From contig NZ_CP135963.1 of assembly GCF_032460525.1 (NCBI RefSeq), positions 3,720,001 through 3,784,000 of the forward strand: a stretch of 64,000 bases of DNA. Reading direction: 5' to 3'. Positions within the stretch are counted from its first letter, which is position 1. Each line of letters begins with the position of its first letter. Origin of the DNA: Geodermatophilus sp. DSM 44513. GTDB taxonomy: Bacteria > Actinomycetota > Actinomycetes > Mycobacteriales > Geodermatophilaceae. Under the pieces are notes generated by a model. It had not been told where the DNA came from and ran no database searches. It was given only the letters and a program-made list of their open reading frames with translations. Of this stretch, positions 41,199-51,343 are shown one piece after another. Made by a program: the position numbers and the translations under genes.

Positions 41199-41945
41199 TC
41201 AGGTCATCATGCCGCGGCGGAAGCCGGTGGCCACCGCCTCGGCGCGGTCCTTGGCGCCGAGCTTGCGGAACAGCCGGCGGGCGTGGGTCTTGATGGTGTC
41301 CTCGGACAGGTAGAGCTCCCGGCCGATCTGGGCGTTGCTCTTGCCCTGGCTCATGCCGGTGAGCACCTGCATCTCGCGCATGGACAGGCTGACCGGCGCG
41401 GGCTCGCGCACCGTCGAGCGCACCGTGGTGGGCGCGCCACCGGTCAGCGGGCTGGCACCGCCCCAGGACGGCGCCGTGGCGGCACCGACCGACGCCAGCG
41501 GCACCGGCTGGGCCGGGATGGCCGGCGCGGGACCCCGCCCGTCGACCCGCAGGCCGACCCGCGACAGACCCAGGCCCATCTCCAGCGCGGTGGCGTCCCA
41601 GCGCAGGTAGCCGCGGGCACCGGCCGCGACCGCGGCCCGGACGGTCTCGCCGTCGTCGGGGGCGCCGAGGACCAGCACCGGCAGCCGCGGGTTGACCCGC
41701 AGCGCCTGGGTGGCGACGGTCAGCCCGGAGTCCGTGGCGCGCTGGGTGCCGATGAGCAGGACGTCGGGCTGGCGGGTGGCCAGCCGGGCCATGAGCGCGG
41801 CCGGCTCACCGACGACCTCCACCCGGCCGACGAACGGCAGGGCCACCAGCCGGCCCGCGATGTCGTCGCGCACCCGCCGGCGTTCGTCGTAGACCCACAC
41901 CGTCGTGGTCCCGTGGCCGGGTCCGCGCATCCTGTCGTCGATCAC
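41199..41945 (-). CDS. bldM: BldM-like orphan LuxR-type response regulator with degenerate receiver
   Basis: 248 residues. The receiver-like domain (about 14-130) lacks the phospho-acceptor: the usual LLD position reads VLLIGTQRA, with Gly66. A Pro/Ala-rich linker follows. The LuxR HTH (about 181-248) has LSMREMQVLTGMSQGKSNAQIGR split over two helices, YLSEDTIKTHARRLFRKLGA and AVATGFRRGMM, close to Streptomyces BldM. It lies next to the WhiD/WhiB3-type whiB and guaB, as bldM does in Streptomyces. It probably works without phosphorylation. GTG 41945 behind GAGGAG. Confidence 0.82.
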   Translation of the reverse strand: MIDDRMRGPGHGTTTVWVYDERRRVRDDIAGRLVALPFVGRVEVVGEPAALMARLATRQPDVLLIGTQRATDSGLTVATQALRVNPRLPVLVLGAPDDGETVRAAVAAGARGYLRWDATALEMGLGLSRVGLRVDGRGPAPAIPAQPVPLASVGAATAPSWGGASPLTGGAPTTVRSTVREPAPVSLSMREMQVLTGMSQGKSNAQIGRELYLSEDTIKTHARRLFRKLGAKDRAEAVATGFRRGMMT

Positions 41946-42276
41946 GCCTGCTCCTCGCTGCCTCGGCCACGGCTGGCCGGGTCCCCCACCGCCCGGGTCC
42001 CCCGGCCGGGTGTCGCTCGGCGCGCGTCCCGCCAGGGACTCCGCCGTCCGCCCGGTCGGACCGGGTGGCGAGGGGTGTCCCGTGGCGGTGTTCGGCACGG
42101 CCTGCAGCCACCTTGATCGACTGGCCGGGGGGAGGACAGCCGCTCTCACCCAGCGGAGGGAGGCCGGAGCCGACAAAATGCAGGATCACCGTGCGTTTGA
42201 CCCACGGAGGCCTCGGGCACCGGCCCCCATGCGACCGGACCGCCCCCTCCGGCTCGCATCGAGCCGAGGAGGACCA
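41946..42276. other. Divergent regulatory region between bldM-like gene and whiB
   Basis: 331 bases without a gene. An unusually AT-rich island lies at about 42168-42210 (ACAAAATGCAGGAT, GCGTTTGACC); CAGGAT could be the whiB -10. Probably the control region of a developmental regulator pair. No palindrome stood out. Confidence 0.5.
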
Positions 42277-42576
42277 ATGGCCGACATCCGCCGCCTGCCC
42301 ACCCCCGTCGCCGAGGTCTGGGACTGGCAGCTGCACGGCGCGTGCCGCGGGGAGAGCACCGCTCTCTTCTTCCACCCGGACGGCGAACGTGGCCCGGCTC
42401 GGGCCCGTCGTCAGACGGCCGCCAAGGCGGTGTGCGGGCGCTGCCCGGTCCTGGAGTCCTGCCTCAAGCACGCGCTGTCGGTGCGCGAGCCCTACGGGGT
42501 CTGGGGCGGCATGAGCGAGGAGGAGCGGGCCCGGCTGATCGCCGCGGAGCCCGCCGCGGTCGCCGCGGGGGTCTGA
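42277..42576 (+). CDS. whiB3: WhiB-family iron-sulfur regulator (WhiD/WhiB3 group)
   Basis: 99 residues. The four [4Fe-4S] cysteines are C23, C53, C56 and C62 (C-x29-C-x2-C-x5-C), followed by GVWGG at 74-78 and a basic/acidic tail. N-terminal DWQLHGACRG and FFHPDGERG are typical of WhiD (Streptomyces) and WhiB3 (Mycobacterium), and the gene sits beside groEL exactly as whiB3 (Rv3416) does. Binds the sigma-A region 4 in that group; redox or NO sensing is known there and inferred here. Very strong GAGGAGG ribosome site. Confidence 0.93.
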   Translation: MADIRRLPTPVAEVWDWQLHGACRGESTALFFHPDGERGPARARRQTAAKAVCGRCPVLESCLKHALSVREPYGVWGGMSEEERARLIAAEPAAVAAGV

Positions 42577-42590
42577 GGGCGCCACACCGC

Positions 42591-42634
42591 ACGACGAAAG
42601 GGCCCGGTCCGTTCGGACCGGGCCCTCTCGTCGT
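42591..42634 (+). terminator. Terminator after whiB
   Basis: Perfect 12-bp GC stem (42600-42611 with 42614-42625), extended by ACGACGAAAG/CTCTCGTCGT with one mismatch, about 22 bp in all. Begins 15 bases after the whiB stop. Confidence 0.85.
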
Positions 42635-42651
42635 TCCAGGGCCCTCCCAGC

Positions 42652-42713
42652 GGCGAGATCGGCGGTCTCGCACGGTTCAGCGGTGCTGAGCGTGCGAGAC
42701 CGCCGATCTCGCC
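42652..42713. repeat. Perfect 22-bp inverted repeat between whiB and groEL
   Basis: Arms 42652-42673 and 42692-42713 are exact reverse complements (start GGCGAGATCGGCGG). The 18-base centre holds a further TCAGC/GCTGA stem. It ends 13 bases before the groEL stop. May serve as the groEL terminator or be an inserted palindromic element. Confidence 0.9.
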
Positions 42714-42725
42714 GGGAGCGTCAGC

Positions 42726-44435
<1,710 letters not shown>

Positions 44436-44468
44436 ACGTGACGTGCTGGAACGGCCTCGTGAGCCGCT

Positions 44469-44531
44469 GGAACGGCCCCGTCGCAGGGGTCCGCTCGCGA
44501 GCGTGCGAGCGAGTGGGGGGCGACGGGGTCC
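44469..44531 (-). repeat. Intergenic hairpin-family element, copy F
   Basis: On the minus strand it starts 5 bases after the groES stop. Outer arms 44474-44483 and 44521-44531; inner stem CTCGC/GCGAG around TCGCACGCTC; ends GGCC GTTCC. The CTGGAACGGCC end is duplicated at 44446 and 44467. Confidence 0.85.
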
Positions 44532-44536
44532 TTCGA

Positions 44537-44845
44537 CTACTTCTCGACGACGGCGAGCAGGTCGCGCGCGGAGAGCACGAGGTACTCCTCGCCGGCGTAC
44601 TTGACCTCGGTGCCGCCGTACTTGGAGTAGATGACCACGTCGCCGACGGAGACGTCGAGCGGGACGCGGTTGCCGTTGTCGTCGACGCGACCGGGGCCCA
44701 CGGCCACGACCGTGCCCTCCTGCGGCTTCTCCTTGGCGGTGTCCGGGATGACCAGGCCGGAGGCGGTGGTGGTCTCGGCCTCGTTGGCCTGGACCACGAC
44801 ACGGTCCTCCAGCGGCTTGATGTTGACCTTGGTAGCGGTCGTCAC
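44537..44845 (-). CDS. groES: Co-chaperonin GroES
   Basis: 102 residues, lid of the GroEL chamber. [17 protein letters not shown] start, the mobile loop [18 protein letters not shown], and the [21 protein letters not shown] roof. GTG start at 44845. Preceded by a CIRCE operator, so heat-inducible through HrcA. Confidence 0.97.
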   Translation of the reverse strand: MTTATKVNIKPLEDRVVVQANEAETTTASGLVIPDTAKEKPQEGTVVAVGPGRVDDNGNRVPLDVSVGDVVIYSKYGGTEVKYAGEEYLVLSARDLLAVVEK

Positions 44846-44953
44846 GTCGGTGACGCCCCCTTCGGTGTCGGACGGCTGGTGGGTCGATCTGCTGCTGTGG
44901 CACGGTGCCGGGGCCTGCCGTCGCGGGGGTCAGACGCCTGGTTCCCGTGTCGA

Positions 44954-44980
44954 TTGGCACTCTACCCAGGAGAGTGCCAG
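44954..44980 (-). promoter_or_regulatory. CIRCE operator of groES-groEL
   Basis: TTGGCACTC-N9-GAGTGCCAG, matching the CIRCE consensus (TTAGCACTC-N9-GAGTGCTAA) at 15 of 18 arm bases. Binding site for the heat-shock repressor HrcA, whose gene is not in this window. Confidence 0.93.
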
Positions 44981-44988
44981 CCACTCAA
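44959..44988 (-). promoter_or_regulatory. groES promoter overlapping CIRCE
   Basis: -35 TTGAGT (44983-44988) and -10 TAGAGT (44959-44964), spacer 18. The -10 lies inside the operator, so HrcA binding would block RNA polymerase. Confidence 0.7.
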
Positions 44989-45014
44989 CCGGGGCCACGG
45001 CCGACGTCCTGGCG

Positions 45015-45020
45015 TAGCTT
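45015..45020 (+). promoter_or_regulatory. Leaderless -10 (TAGCTT) for the 45,028 gene
   Basis: TAGCTT, 7 bases, GTG 45028. Confidence 0.55.
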
Positions 45021-45027
45021 CCCGCTG

Positions 45028-46389
45028 GTGAGCGCAGTGCGACACCTGCGTCCGGCGCACCTGCAGGTGGTCGCCGGCGAGGTCTGGGCCGTCGACGAGG
45101 TGCAGCCCGTCGCCGCCGTCGTCGACCCCGGCTCGGGACGGCTCCGGCGCCTGGTCGGCTGGCCCGCGGTGCCGGCGGCGAGCGAGACCCACTGGCAGGG
45201 CGAGTGGCGGGCACTGTCGGACGGCGAGGGCCTCTGGGTGCAGGCCGGGCACGGTCCGGTGGCCCGGGTGACCCCGGCCGGCGCGGTGACCGTCGCGACC
45301 GTCCGCGTCACCACCGACACGGCCGGCCTCCGACTGGTCGCGGCCGGCGCGCACGGCGCCTGGCTGGTACCGCCGCCACCACCCCAGGACCTGGCCCACG
45401 GACCGGACGCACCCGCACCGGCGCGCGGGTGGAGCCCACTGCTGGTCGCGGCCGCTGACGGGTCGGTCCGGGAGGTCGTCGTCCAGGCGCCGGTGGTCGA
45501 CATCGTCGGCAGCGACGCCGGGGTGCACCTCCAGGTCGAGACCGGCACTGGGACCCGGCGCCACCTCGGAGCCGGCACCTGGGAGTGGGTGCCCGAGCTG
45601 CGGTGGGTGACCCTGCCGTGGTCGGCGGGCGTGCCCGACGCCCTCGACGCGCCGTTCACCTGGTCACCGGCACCACGGGTGCTGGCTTCGGCCGTGGCCG
45701 GGCGGGGGTTCGGGTGGCATCCCTCGGAGGACCGCGAGGACCCGGCCCTCGACCACCCTGGAGGCACCGAGCCGGCAGCCGGTGCCACCTGGGAGCTCGG
45801 CTGGGTCCGCGGACCCGTCGGGACCCCGCGGGGATCGGTCGCGACGTCGTCGACCGGCACACGGGTGGTCCTGGGCGCGGGCACGGTGCGAGCCGCCGTC
45901 GGGCGGCCGGACGCACTGTGGGTGGCCTTCGCCCGACCGGCCGACCGCGCCGCCGGGGTCGGGGCGCCCGCCCCGGTCGACCTGCTGCAGGTCGTCGGTG
46001 ACCGGGTGGACGTGGTGCTGCCCGCGGACTCCGTCGACGTCACGGCGCACTGCCGGCCGCTGGGGCCACGCCCGGTCGACCACGACTCCTACGCCCGGTT
46101 CTGGCTGCGGACGTGGGCCGACGCGTCCGGTGCGGTCCGGCCGGTCGAGGAGGGCGTGTCCGGCGGCCACGCGCAGCTCGTCGGCCGGTGGCCGGAGACC
46201 ACGATCGAGGTGACCTTCGACTGGGCCGGCCGGCCGGGGGTGCGGCTGCGCCGGCGGGTGCGGCTGTTCGACGAGCTGGGCCGGCACACGCCACCGGAGC
46301 ACTCCACCGCCCACCTGGCGGAGGACCTCGCGACCGGACGGGTGCCGGAGGCTCGCGGGGTGTCCGCGGGCGGCGTCCTGGACGCATGA
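45028..46389 (+). CDS. Hypothetical protein, possibly beta-rich, unknown function
   Basis: 453 residues, no signal peptide or membrane helix. The sequence alternates short hydrophobic strands with WV/WA, GxG and Pro turns (LQVVAGEVWAVDEVQPVAAV; LWVQAGHGPVARVTPAGAV; GLRLVAAGAHGAWLVPPPPP), which suggests a beta-propeller-like fold without a family I recognise. The C-terminal part (WLRTWADASGAVRPVEEG, FDWAGRPGVRLRRRVRLFDE) looks separate. Leaderless start. Its stop overlaps the ATG of the next gene by 4 bases, so the two are coupled. Confidence 0.8.
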   Translation: MSAVRHLRPAHLQVVAGEVWAVDEVQPVAAVVDPGSGRLRRLVGWPAVPAASETHWQGEWRALSDGEGLWVQAGHGPVARVTPAGAVTVATVRVTTDTAGLRLVAAGAHGAWLVPPPPPQDLAHGPDAPAPARGWSPLLVAAADGSVREVVVQAPVVDIVGSDAGVHLQVETGTGTRRHLGAGTWEWVPELRWVTLPWSAGVPDALDAPFTWSPAPRVLASAVAGRGFGWHPSEDREDPALDHPGGTEPAAGATWELGWVRGPVGTPRGSVATSSTGTRVVLGAGTVRAAVGRPDALWVAFARPADRAAGVGAPAPVDLLQVVGDRVDVVLPADSVDVTAHCRPLGPRPVDHDSYARFWLRTWADASGAVRPVEEGVSGGHAQLVGRWPETTIEVTFDWAGRPGVRLRRRVRLFDELGRHTPPEHSTAHLAEDLATGRVPEARGVSAGGVLDA

Positions 46390-47609
46390 CGACCGTCGAC
46401 GACCTCCGCTGGCTGCGCACCCCCGAGGGGACGGCGGCCGTGGCGCGGGCGGCCGCCCTGCTGGACGGCGGCAGCGATCTGCTCGGCGGGCTGACCCGGC
46501 TGCGGTCGGAGGTCGGACCCGAGCACGCCGGCCCGGCCTGGGAGCTGGCCCGGCTGCGCGCCCGCGCCCGGCCGGTCTTCGGCGCCGACGCCGACGTCCT
46601 GTTCCTCACCGCGGACACCCTCGAGCAGGCCGGCCGTCCCGCGCTGGCCGCCCGCCGCGCCACCCGGCTGCTCGCCGACGGCACCGACTCCGCCGTCGAC
46701 CTGGGCTGCGCCGCCGGTACCGACACGGTCGCGCTGGCCCGGGCCGGGGCGCGGGTGCTGGCCGTCGACCGCGACCCGCTGGCCAGGGAGCTGACCGCCG
46801 CCAACGCCGCGGCGCTCGGCGTGGACGACGACGTCTGGGTGGTGGCCGGCGACGCCATCGACCTGGTGGACGCCGCCCGCGGCGGGGAGGTGGCCGGGTG
46901 CGCCGCCGCCGTCCTGGACCCCGCACGCCGGGCCGGCGGACGGCGGCAGCTGGACCCCGACCGCTGGTCCCCGCCCTGGTCGACGGTCGCCGCGCTGCTG
47001 GACCGGGTGCCGCGCGCGGTGGTCAAGGTGGCCCCTGGGCTGGACCACGACCGGGTGCCGGCCGGGGTCGAGGCGGAGTGGGTGTCGGTGGGCGGGTCGA
47101 TCGTGGAGGCGCTGCTGTGGGGCCGGGGCGTCTCGGCGACCTGGCGGCGGGCGACGGTGGTGCGCGGCGACACGGTGCACGAGCTGACCGCCGACGCCGA
47201 CCCGGGCGCCGCTGACAGCGGACCGGTGCGGGGCTGGCTGCACGAGCCGGACCCGGCGGTGATCCGCTCCGGGCTGGTCTCGCTGGTCGCCGCCGACCTC
47301 GGCGCCACCCTGGTCGACCCGACCATCGCCTACCTGACCTCCGGCGCGGCGGCCGGCTCCCCGTGGGTGTCGTCGTACCGGGTCGACGAGGTGCTGCCGT
47401 TCCACCTGAAGAGGCTCCGGGCCCTGCTGCGGGCGCGCGGCGTCGGGCGGGTGGTGGTGAAGAAGCGCGGCTCGGCGATCGAGCCGGAGACCCTCGCCCG
47501 CCAGCTGCGCGGCCCGGGTTCGGGGACGGCGACCGTCGTCCTAACCCGGGTCGCCGGCGCCCCCAGCGCCTTGGTGTGCGACGTCCACCAATCGCCGATG
47601 TCGCGATGA
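46386..47609 (+). CDS. Class I SAM-dependent methyltransferase with THUMP-like domain
   Basis: 407 residues. Rossmann SAM site: AVDLGCAAGTDTVALARAGARVLAVDRDP (about 103-131, given here as a region). Then LDPARRAGGRR in place of the usual catalytic-loop position. The C-terminal third (YRVDEVLPFHLKRLRALL, VVVKKRGSAIEPETLARQLRG) is the THUMP-like RNA-binding domain of this family. Probably an RNA methyltransferase, target unknown. Starts inside the stop of the previous gene (ATGA). Confidence 0.87.
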   Translation: MTTVDDLRWLRTPEGTAAVARAAALLDGGSDLLGGLTRLRSEVGPEHAGPAWELARLRARARPVFGADADVLFLTADTLEQAGRPALAARRATRLLADGTDSAVDLGCAAGTDTVALARAGARVLAVDRDPLARELTAANAAALGVDDDVWVVAGDAIDLVDAARGGEVAGCAAAVLDPARRAGGRRQLDPDRWSPPWSTVAALLDRVPRAVVKVAPGLDHDRVPAGVEAEWVSVGGSIVEALLWGRGVSATWRRATVVRGDTVHELTADADPGAADSGPVRGWLHEPDPAVIRSGLVSLVAADLGATLVDPTIAYLTSGAAAGSPWVSSYRVDEVLPFHLKRLRALLRARGVGRVVVKKRGSAIEPETLARQLRGPGSGTATVVLTRVAGAPSALVCDVHQSPMSR

Positions 47610-47618
47610 AGGCGGCCC

Positions 47619-48653
47619 TCAGCGGGTGACGACGTCGATCGGCAGGGAGCTGTCCGCGCCGACGTCCGGGGCGGACGGCGCCACCCCCGCCTCGACCAGC
47701 CGGGAGCCCAGCGCGGCCACCATCGCGCCGTTGTCGGTGCACAGCCGCGGGCTGGGCACCCGCAGCACGATCCCGGCCGCGGCGCAGCGCTCCTCGGCCA
47801 GCGCGCGCAGCCGCGAGTTGGCCGCCACCCCGCCGCCGAGCACCAGGTGGTCCACGCCGGTGTCCCGGCAGGCGCGCACGGCCTTGCGGGTCAGCACGTC
47901 GGCCACCGCCTCCTGGAACGACGCCGCGACGTCGGCCACCGGCACCGGCTCCCCCGCCCGCTGCCGGGCCTCCACCCAGCGGGCGACGGCGGTCTTCAGC
48001 CCGGAGAAGGAGAAGTCGTAGGGGGCGTCGCGGGGTCCGGTGAGCCCGCGGGGGAAGGCGATCGCCGCGGGGTCGCCCTCGCGCGCGGCCCGGTCGATCG
48101 GCGGGCCACCGGGGAAGGGCAGGCCGAGCACGCGGGCGACCTTGTCGAAGGCCTCCCCCGCCGCGTCGTCGACGGTGCGGCCCAGCGACCGCACCTCCCG
48201 GGCCAGGTCGGGCACCAGCAGCAGCGAGCTGTGCCCGCCGGAGACCAGCAGCGCGATCGACGGCTCGGCGAGCGCCCCGTGCTGCAGCTCGTCGACGGCG
48301 ACGTGCGCGGCCAGGTGGTTGACGCCGTACAGCGGCACGTCGAGGGCCAGCGCGTACGCCTTGGCCGCGGCCAGCCCGACCAGCAGCGCCCCGGTCAGCC
48401 CCGGCCCGGCGGTCACCGCCACGGCGTCGACGTCGGCGGCGCGCACCCCGGCCTCCGCCAGCGCGCGGTGCACGGTCGGCACCATCGCCTCCAGGTGCGC
48501 CCGCGAGGCGATCTCCGGCACCACCCCACCGAAGCGCTCGTGCTCGGCGACCGAGGTGGCCAGCGCGTCGGACAGCAGCGTCCGGCCCCGCACCAGGCCG
48601 ACGCCGGTCTCGTCGCAGGAGGTCTCGAACCCCAGGACGAGCGGCTCGCTCAC
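47619..48653 (-). CDS. tsaD: tRNA N6-adenosine threonylcarbamoyltransferase
   Basis: Transfers threonylcarbamoyl to A37 of ANN-decoding tRNAs, with TsaB and TsaE. 344 residues of the ASKHA fold: [15 protein letters not shown] start, the metal-binding HxxxH as [19 protein letters not shown], and [14 protein letters not shown] near the end. Last gene of the acpS-to-tsaD operon; its GTG overlaps the rimI stop by 4 bases. Confidence 0.97.
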   Translation of the reverse strand: MSEPLVLGFETSCDETGVGLVRGRTLLSDALATSVAEHERFGGVVPEIASRAHLEAMVPTVHRALAEAGVRAADVDAVAVTAGPGLTGALLVGLAAAKAYALALDVPLYGVNHLAAHVAVDELQHGALAEPSIALLVSGGHSSLLLVPDLAREVRSLGRTVDDAAGEAFDKVARVLGLPFPGGPPIDRAAREGDPAAIAFPRGLTGPRDAPYDFSFSGLKTAVARWVEARQRAGEPVPVADVAASFQEAVADVLTRKAVRACRDTGVDHLVLGGGVAANSRLRALAEERCAAAGIVLRVPSPRLCTDNGAMVAALGSRLVEAGVAPSAPDVGADSSLPIDVVTR

Positions 48654-49096
48654 CGGCGCTCCCTCCTCATGACGACGGCGTCCGTGCCGCTGGGCTGGTA
48701 GTAGCGCGGCCGCCGGCCGGCCTCGGTGAACCCGCGCCGCCGGTACAGCCCCTGGGCCACCTCGTTGTCCGCGCGCACCTCCAGCAGCACCACCGGACTG
48801 CGCCGGTCGGCCTCGGTGAGCAGCGCGTCGAGCAGCAGGGCCCCGATGCCCTCTCCCTGCCGGCCCGCGGCGACGCCGATGGTGGCCACGTGCGCCTCGT
48901 CGGCGTAGGCGATCAGCCCGGCGTAGCCGACGACCCGGTCGTCCTCCTCGGCGACCAGGTAGTTCCGGGTGTCGGTGCGGGCCAGCTCGTCGCGGTACAT
49001 GGCGCGGGTCCAGGTGTCCGGGGCGAACAGCTGCTCCTCCAGCTCCAGCACGGTGTCCAGGTCGGCCAGCCGCATCGGCCGCAGGCGGACGCTCAA
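48650..49096 (-). CDS. rimI: Ribosomal protein S18-alanine N-acetyltransferase
   Basis: 148-residue GNAT enzyme. [20 protein letters not shown] start, the [15 protein letters not shown] acetyl-CoA loop, and [27 protein letters not shown], all RimI-like. The TTG at 49096 is chosen because it overlaps the tsaB stop by 4 bases (TTGA), the pattern of every gene here; ATG at 49075 is the alternative. It sits between tsaB and tsaD as in most actinobacteria. Confidence 0.93.
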   Translation of the reverse strand: MSVRLRPMRLADLDTVLELEEQLFAPDTWTRAMYRDELARTDTRNYLVAEEDDRVVGYAGLIAYADEAHVATIGVAAGRQGEGIGALLLDALLTEADRRSPVVLLEVRADNEVAQGLYRRRGFTEAGRRPRYYQPSGTDAVVMRRERR

Positions 49097-49728
49097 GCGG
49101 TGGTCACCGGCTTGTGGGACGCCGGCGGGACGGCGTCCGGACGGCGCAGGTAGAGCGGCACCAGCGGTGCGGCGGACGGCGGGTCGGCCAGCTGCGCCGC
49201 CGCGGCCCGGAGCAGTCCGGCCGTGGTCACCTCGGCGGGGGTGACCTCGACGCCGAGCCGCTCGGCGAACCGGGCGTCCCCCACGACCGGGCCGGCCGGC
49301 GCCAGCTCCTCCGGGCGCAGCACCCCCGGCCCGTCGCTGCGTGTCCCGTCCGGGTCGTAGGCGGCCCAGTAGACCTCCCGGCGTCGGGCGTCGGTGACCA
49401 CCGTGCGGGCACCGGAGCCCACCGCGTCCAGCGAGCACACCCCCACGGCCGGCAGCCCGCGGGCGTCGGCCAGCGCGGCGGCGGTGACCACCCCGACGCG
49501 CAGGCCGGTGAACGGGCCGGGGCCCAGGCCGGTGACGACGGCGGCCACGTCGGCCAGTGTCACGCCGGCGTCCCGCAGCACGTCGGTGACCGTGCCGGTG
49601 AGCAGCTCGGCGTGCCGGGTGCCCGAGGGCACCGCCCGCTCGGCGAGCACCTCGGCACCGTCCGCCGACCACCGCGCGAGGCCGGCGACCAGCGTCGGCG
49701 TGGCGGTGTCGAGGGCGAGGACGAGCAC
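49093..49728 (-). CDS. tsaB: tRNA threonylcarbamoyladenosine biosynthesis protein TsaB
   Basis: 211 residues, an inactive ASKHA paralogue that scaffolds Tsa[16 protein letters not shown] start, [17 protein letters not shown] block and GVCSLDAV are characteristic. GTG start at 49728; 18 bases separate it from the GNAT gene upstream. Confidence 0.94.
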   Translation of the reverse strand: MLVLALDTATPTLVAGLARWSADGAEVLAERAVPSGTRHAELLTGTVTDVLRDAGVTLADVAAVVTGLGPGPFTGLRVGVVTAAALADARGLPAVGVCSLDAVGSGARTVVTDARRREVYWAAYDPDGTRSDGPGVLRPEELAPAGPVVGDARFAERLGVEVTPAEVTTAGLLRAAAAQLADPPSAAPLVPLYLRRPDAVPPASHKPVTTA

Positions 49729-49746
49729 GGGTGACCAGGGTAGTGC

Positions 49747-50268
49747 TCAGGGGAGGTCGAGCTCGAAGACCGTCTCCGGACCGTCCTCCTCGTCCACCTG
49801 CTCCCCCACCCGGCGGAAGCCGAAGGGCGCCACCACGGCCAGCGACGCGGCGTTGTCCGGCGCGATGGACACCCGGACCACCCGGACGTCCGGTTCGCGC
49901 CGGGCGCGGTCGAGCAGCGCAGCCAGGGCGGCCCGCGCGTAGCCCCGGCGCCGGTGCTCGGGCAGGACCTCGTAGCCCACCTCGACCATGCCGCGGGCGT
50001 CGGGCGGGCCGTGGAACCCGGCGCGGCCGACGGTCAGCCGCCGGTCGGGGTCCCAGACGACCCCGGTCACCCACGCGGCGGACCCGGGGTCGGCCGTGAC
50101 CTGCTCGGCCCGCAGCCGCCACACCGGCGCCCACCGCGGGCCGGCGAACGACGGCGGCAGCGGCACGGGCGAGCCGGCGCCCGCGGCGGCCAGGTCACCG
50201 TCGGCCAGCGCGGCGAGCACCGGGCCGGGGAGCTGGCGGACCTCGACCCGCGGGCGACCGCCGCTCAC
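49747..50268 (-). CDS. GNAT family N-acetyltransferase (RimJ/RimL-like)
   Basis: 173 residues. VGYEVLPEHRRRGYARAALAAL acetyl-CoA loop and VSIAPDNAASLAVVAPFGFRRVGE match the RimJ/RimL group that modifies protein N-termini or small molecules. Substrate unknown. The GTG overlaps the tsaE stop by 4 bases. Its insertion between tsaE and tsaB is not universal. Confidence 0.87.
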   Translation of the reverse strand: MSGGRPRVEVRQLPGPVLAALADGDLAAAGAGSPVPLPPSFAGPRWAPVWRLRAEQVTADPGSAAWVTGVVWDPDRRLTVGRAGFHGPPDARGMVEVGYEVLPEHRRRGYARAALAALLDRARREPDVRVVRVSIAPDNAASLAVVAPFGFRRVGEQVDEEDGPETVFELDLP

Positions 50269-50723
50269 CGGTCGGCACCGTCCAGCCGCTGCTCCCAGCC
50301 CGGGCCGTGCGGCACCAGCACCGCCGTCCGGACGTCGTCCTCGCGGCGGTCCAGGCGCACCTCCAGGTGCTCGTCGGTCAGCTGCTCCACCAGCCCCTGC
50401 CCCCACTCCACGACGGTGACGGAGTCGGCGACCGTCACGTCGAGGTCCAGGTCGTCGACGTCGGCGACCCCGCCGAGCCGGTAGGCGTCGACGTGCACCA
50501 GCGGCAGCCGGCCGCCGCGGTGCACCCGGGCGATGACGAACGTCGGCGAGGTGACCGGCTCGCGTACGCCGAGCGCCTCCCCGATGCCCTGGGTCAGCGC
50601 GGTCTTGCCCGCGCCCAGCGGGCCGACCAGCACGACGAGGTCACCAGCACGCAGCAGCGCGGCCAGTGCGGCGCCGAGCGCCCGGGTGTCGGCCGGGGTG
50701 GGCAGCAGGTGCTCGCGCCTCAC
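50265..50723 (-). CDS. tsaE: tRNA threonylcarbamoyladenosine biosynthesis ATPase TsaE
   Basis: 152-residue P-loop ATPase that drives TsaD turnover. Walker A GPLGAGKTALTQGI, then TSPTFVIARVH and HVDAYRLGGVADVDDL, and the WGQGLVEQL motif. GTG overlaps the udg stop by 4 bases. Confidence 0.95.
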   Translation of the reverse strand: MRREHLLPTPADTRALGAALAALLRAGDLVVLVGPLGAGKTALTQGIGEALGVREPVTSPTFVIARVHRGGRLPLVHVDAYRLGGVADVDDLDLDVTVADSVTVVEWGQGLVEQLTDEHLEVRLDRREDDVRTAVLVPHGPGWEQRLDGADR

Positions 50724-51343
50724 GTCAGGGTGGCCGCGACCGCGGTGAGGTCGGCCAGCAGCCCGGCGCGCGGCGCCCCGTTCGGGCCGAACCGGATCGC
50801 CGCCGACGGGTGGTAGGTCGCCCACACGGCGCGGCCGTCGACGTCGTGCGCCCGGCCGCGGGCGGCCGCCAGCACGGTGCGCGGGCCGAGGAACCACTTG
50901 GCCGAGGACAGCCCGAGGGCCACCACGACCGGCGGGTCGAGCAGCTCCAGCTGGCGGCGCAGCCAGCCGCTGCAGCGGGCCACCTCCGGCGCCTTCGGCG
51001 TCCGGTTGCCCGGCGGGCGGCACTTGACGACGTTGAGGACGGCGGCCTGCGCCCGGTGCAGCCCGGCCTCGGCGAGCAGCTGGTCCAGCAGCTGGCCGGA
51101 CCTCCCCACGAACGGCCGGCCGGTCTGGTCCTCGGTCGCCCCGGGGGCCTCGCCGACCAGCGCGAAGCGCGGGCGCCCGGCAGCCGGGGGGTCGCCCACC
51201 ACGACCTGCTGCCGGGTGGTGGCCAGCTCGGGGCAGGCCACGCACGGGCGGGCGACCCGGGCGAGGCCGTCCCAGTCCGGGGCCGCGGCCGCGGCGTGGG
51301 CGACCTCCTCGGCGGCGGCGTCGGACCGCGGCGGCCGGGTCAC
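50720..51343 (-). CDS. Uracil-DNA glycosylase, family 4 (iron-sulfur)
   Basis: 207 residues. Four cysteines for a [4Fe-4S] cluster: C34, C37, C108 and C124. Active-site motif GEAPGATED begins at 64, and the catalytic-loop His178 is in TYHPSA. NVVKCRPPGNRTP follows family 4 rather than the UDGX loop (no KRRIH-type insert). Removes uracil from DNA. Embedded in the alr-tsa operon with 4-base overlaps at both ends. Confidence 0.92.
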   Translation of the reverse strand: MTRPPRSDAAAEEVAHAAAAAPDWDGLARVARPCVACPELATTRQQVVVGDPPAAGRPRFALVGEAPGATEDQTGRPFVGRSGQLLDQLLAEAGLHRAQAAVLNVVKCRPPGNRTPKAPEVARCSGWLRRQLELLDPPVVVALGLSSAKWFLGPRTVLAAARGRAHDVDGRAVWATYHPSAAIRFGPNGAPRAGLLADLTAVAATLT

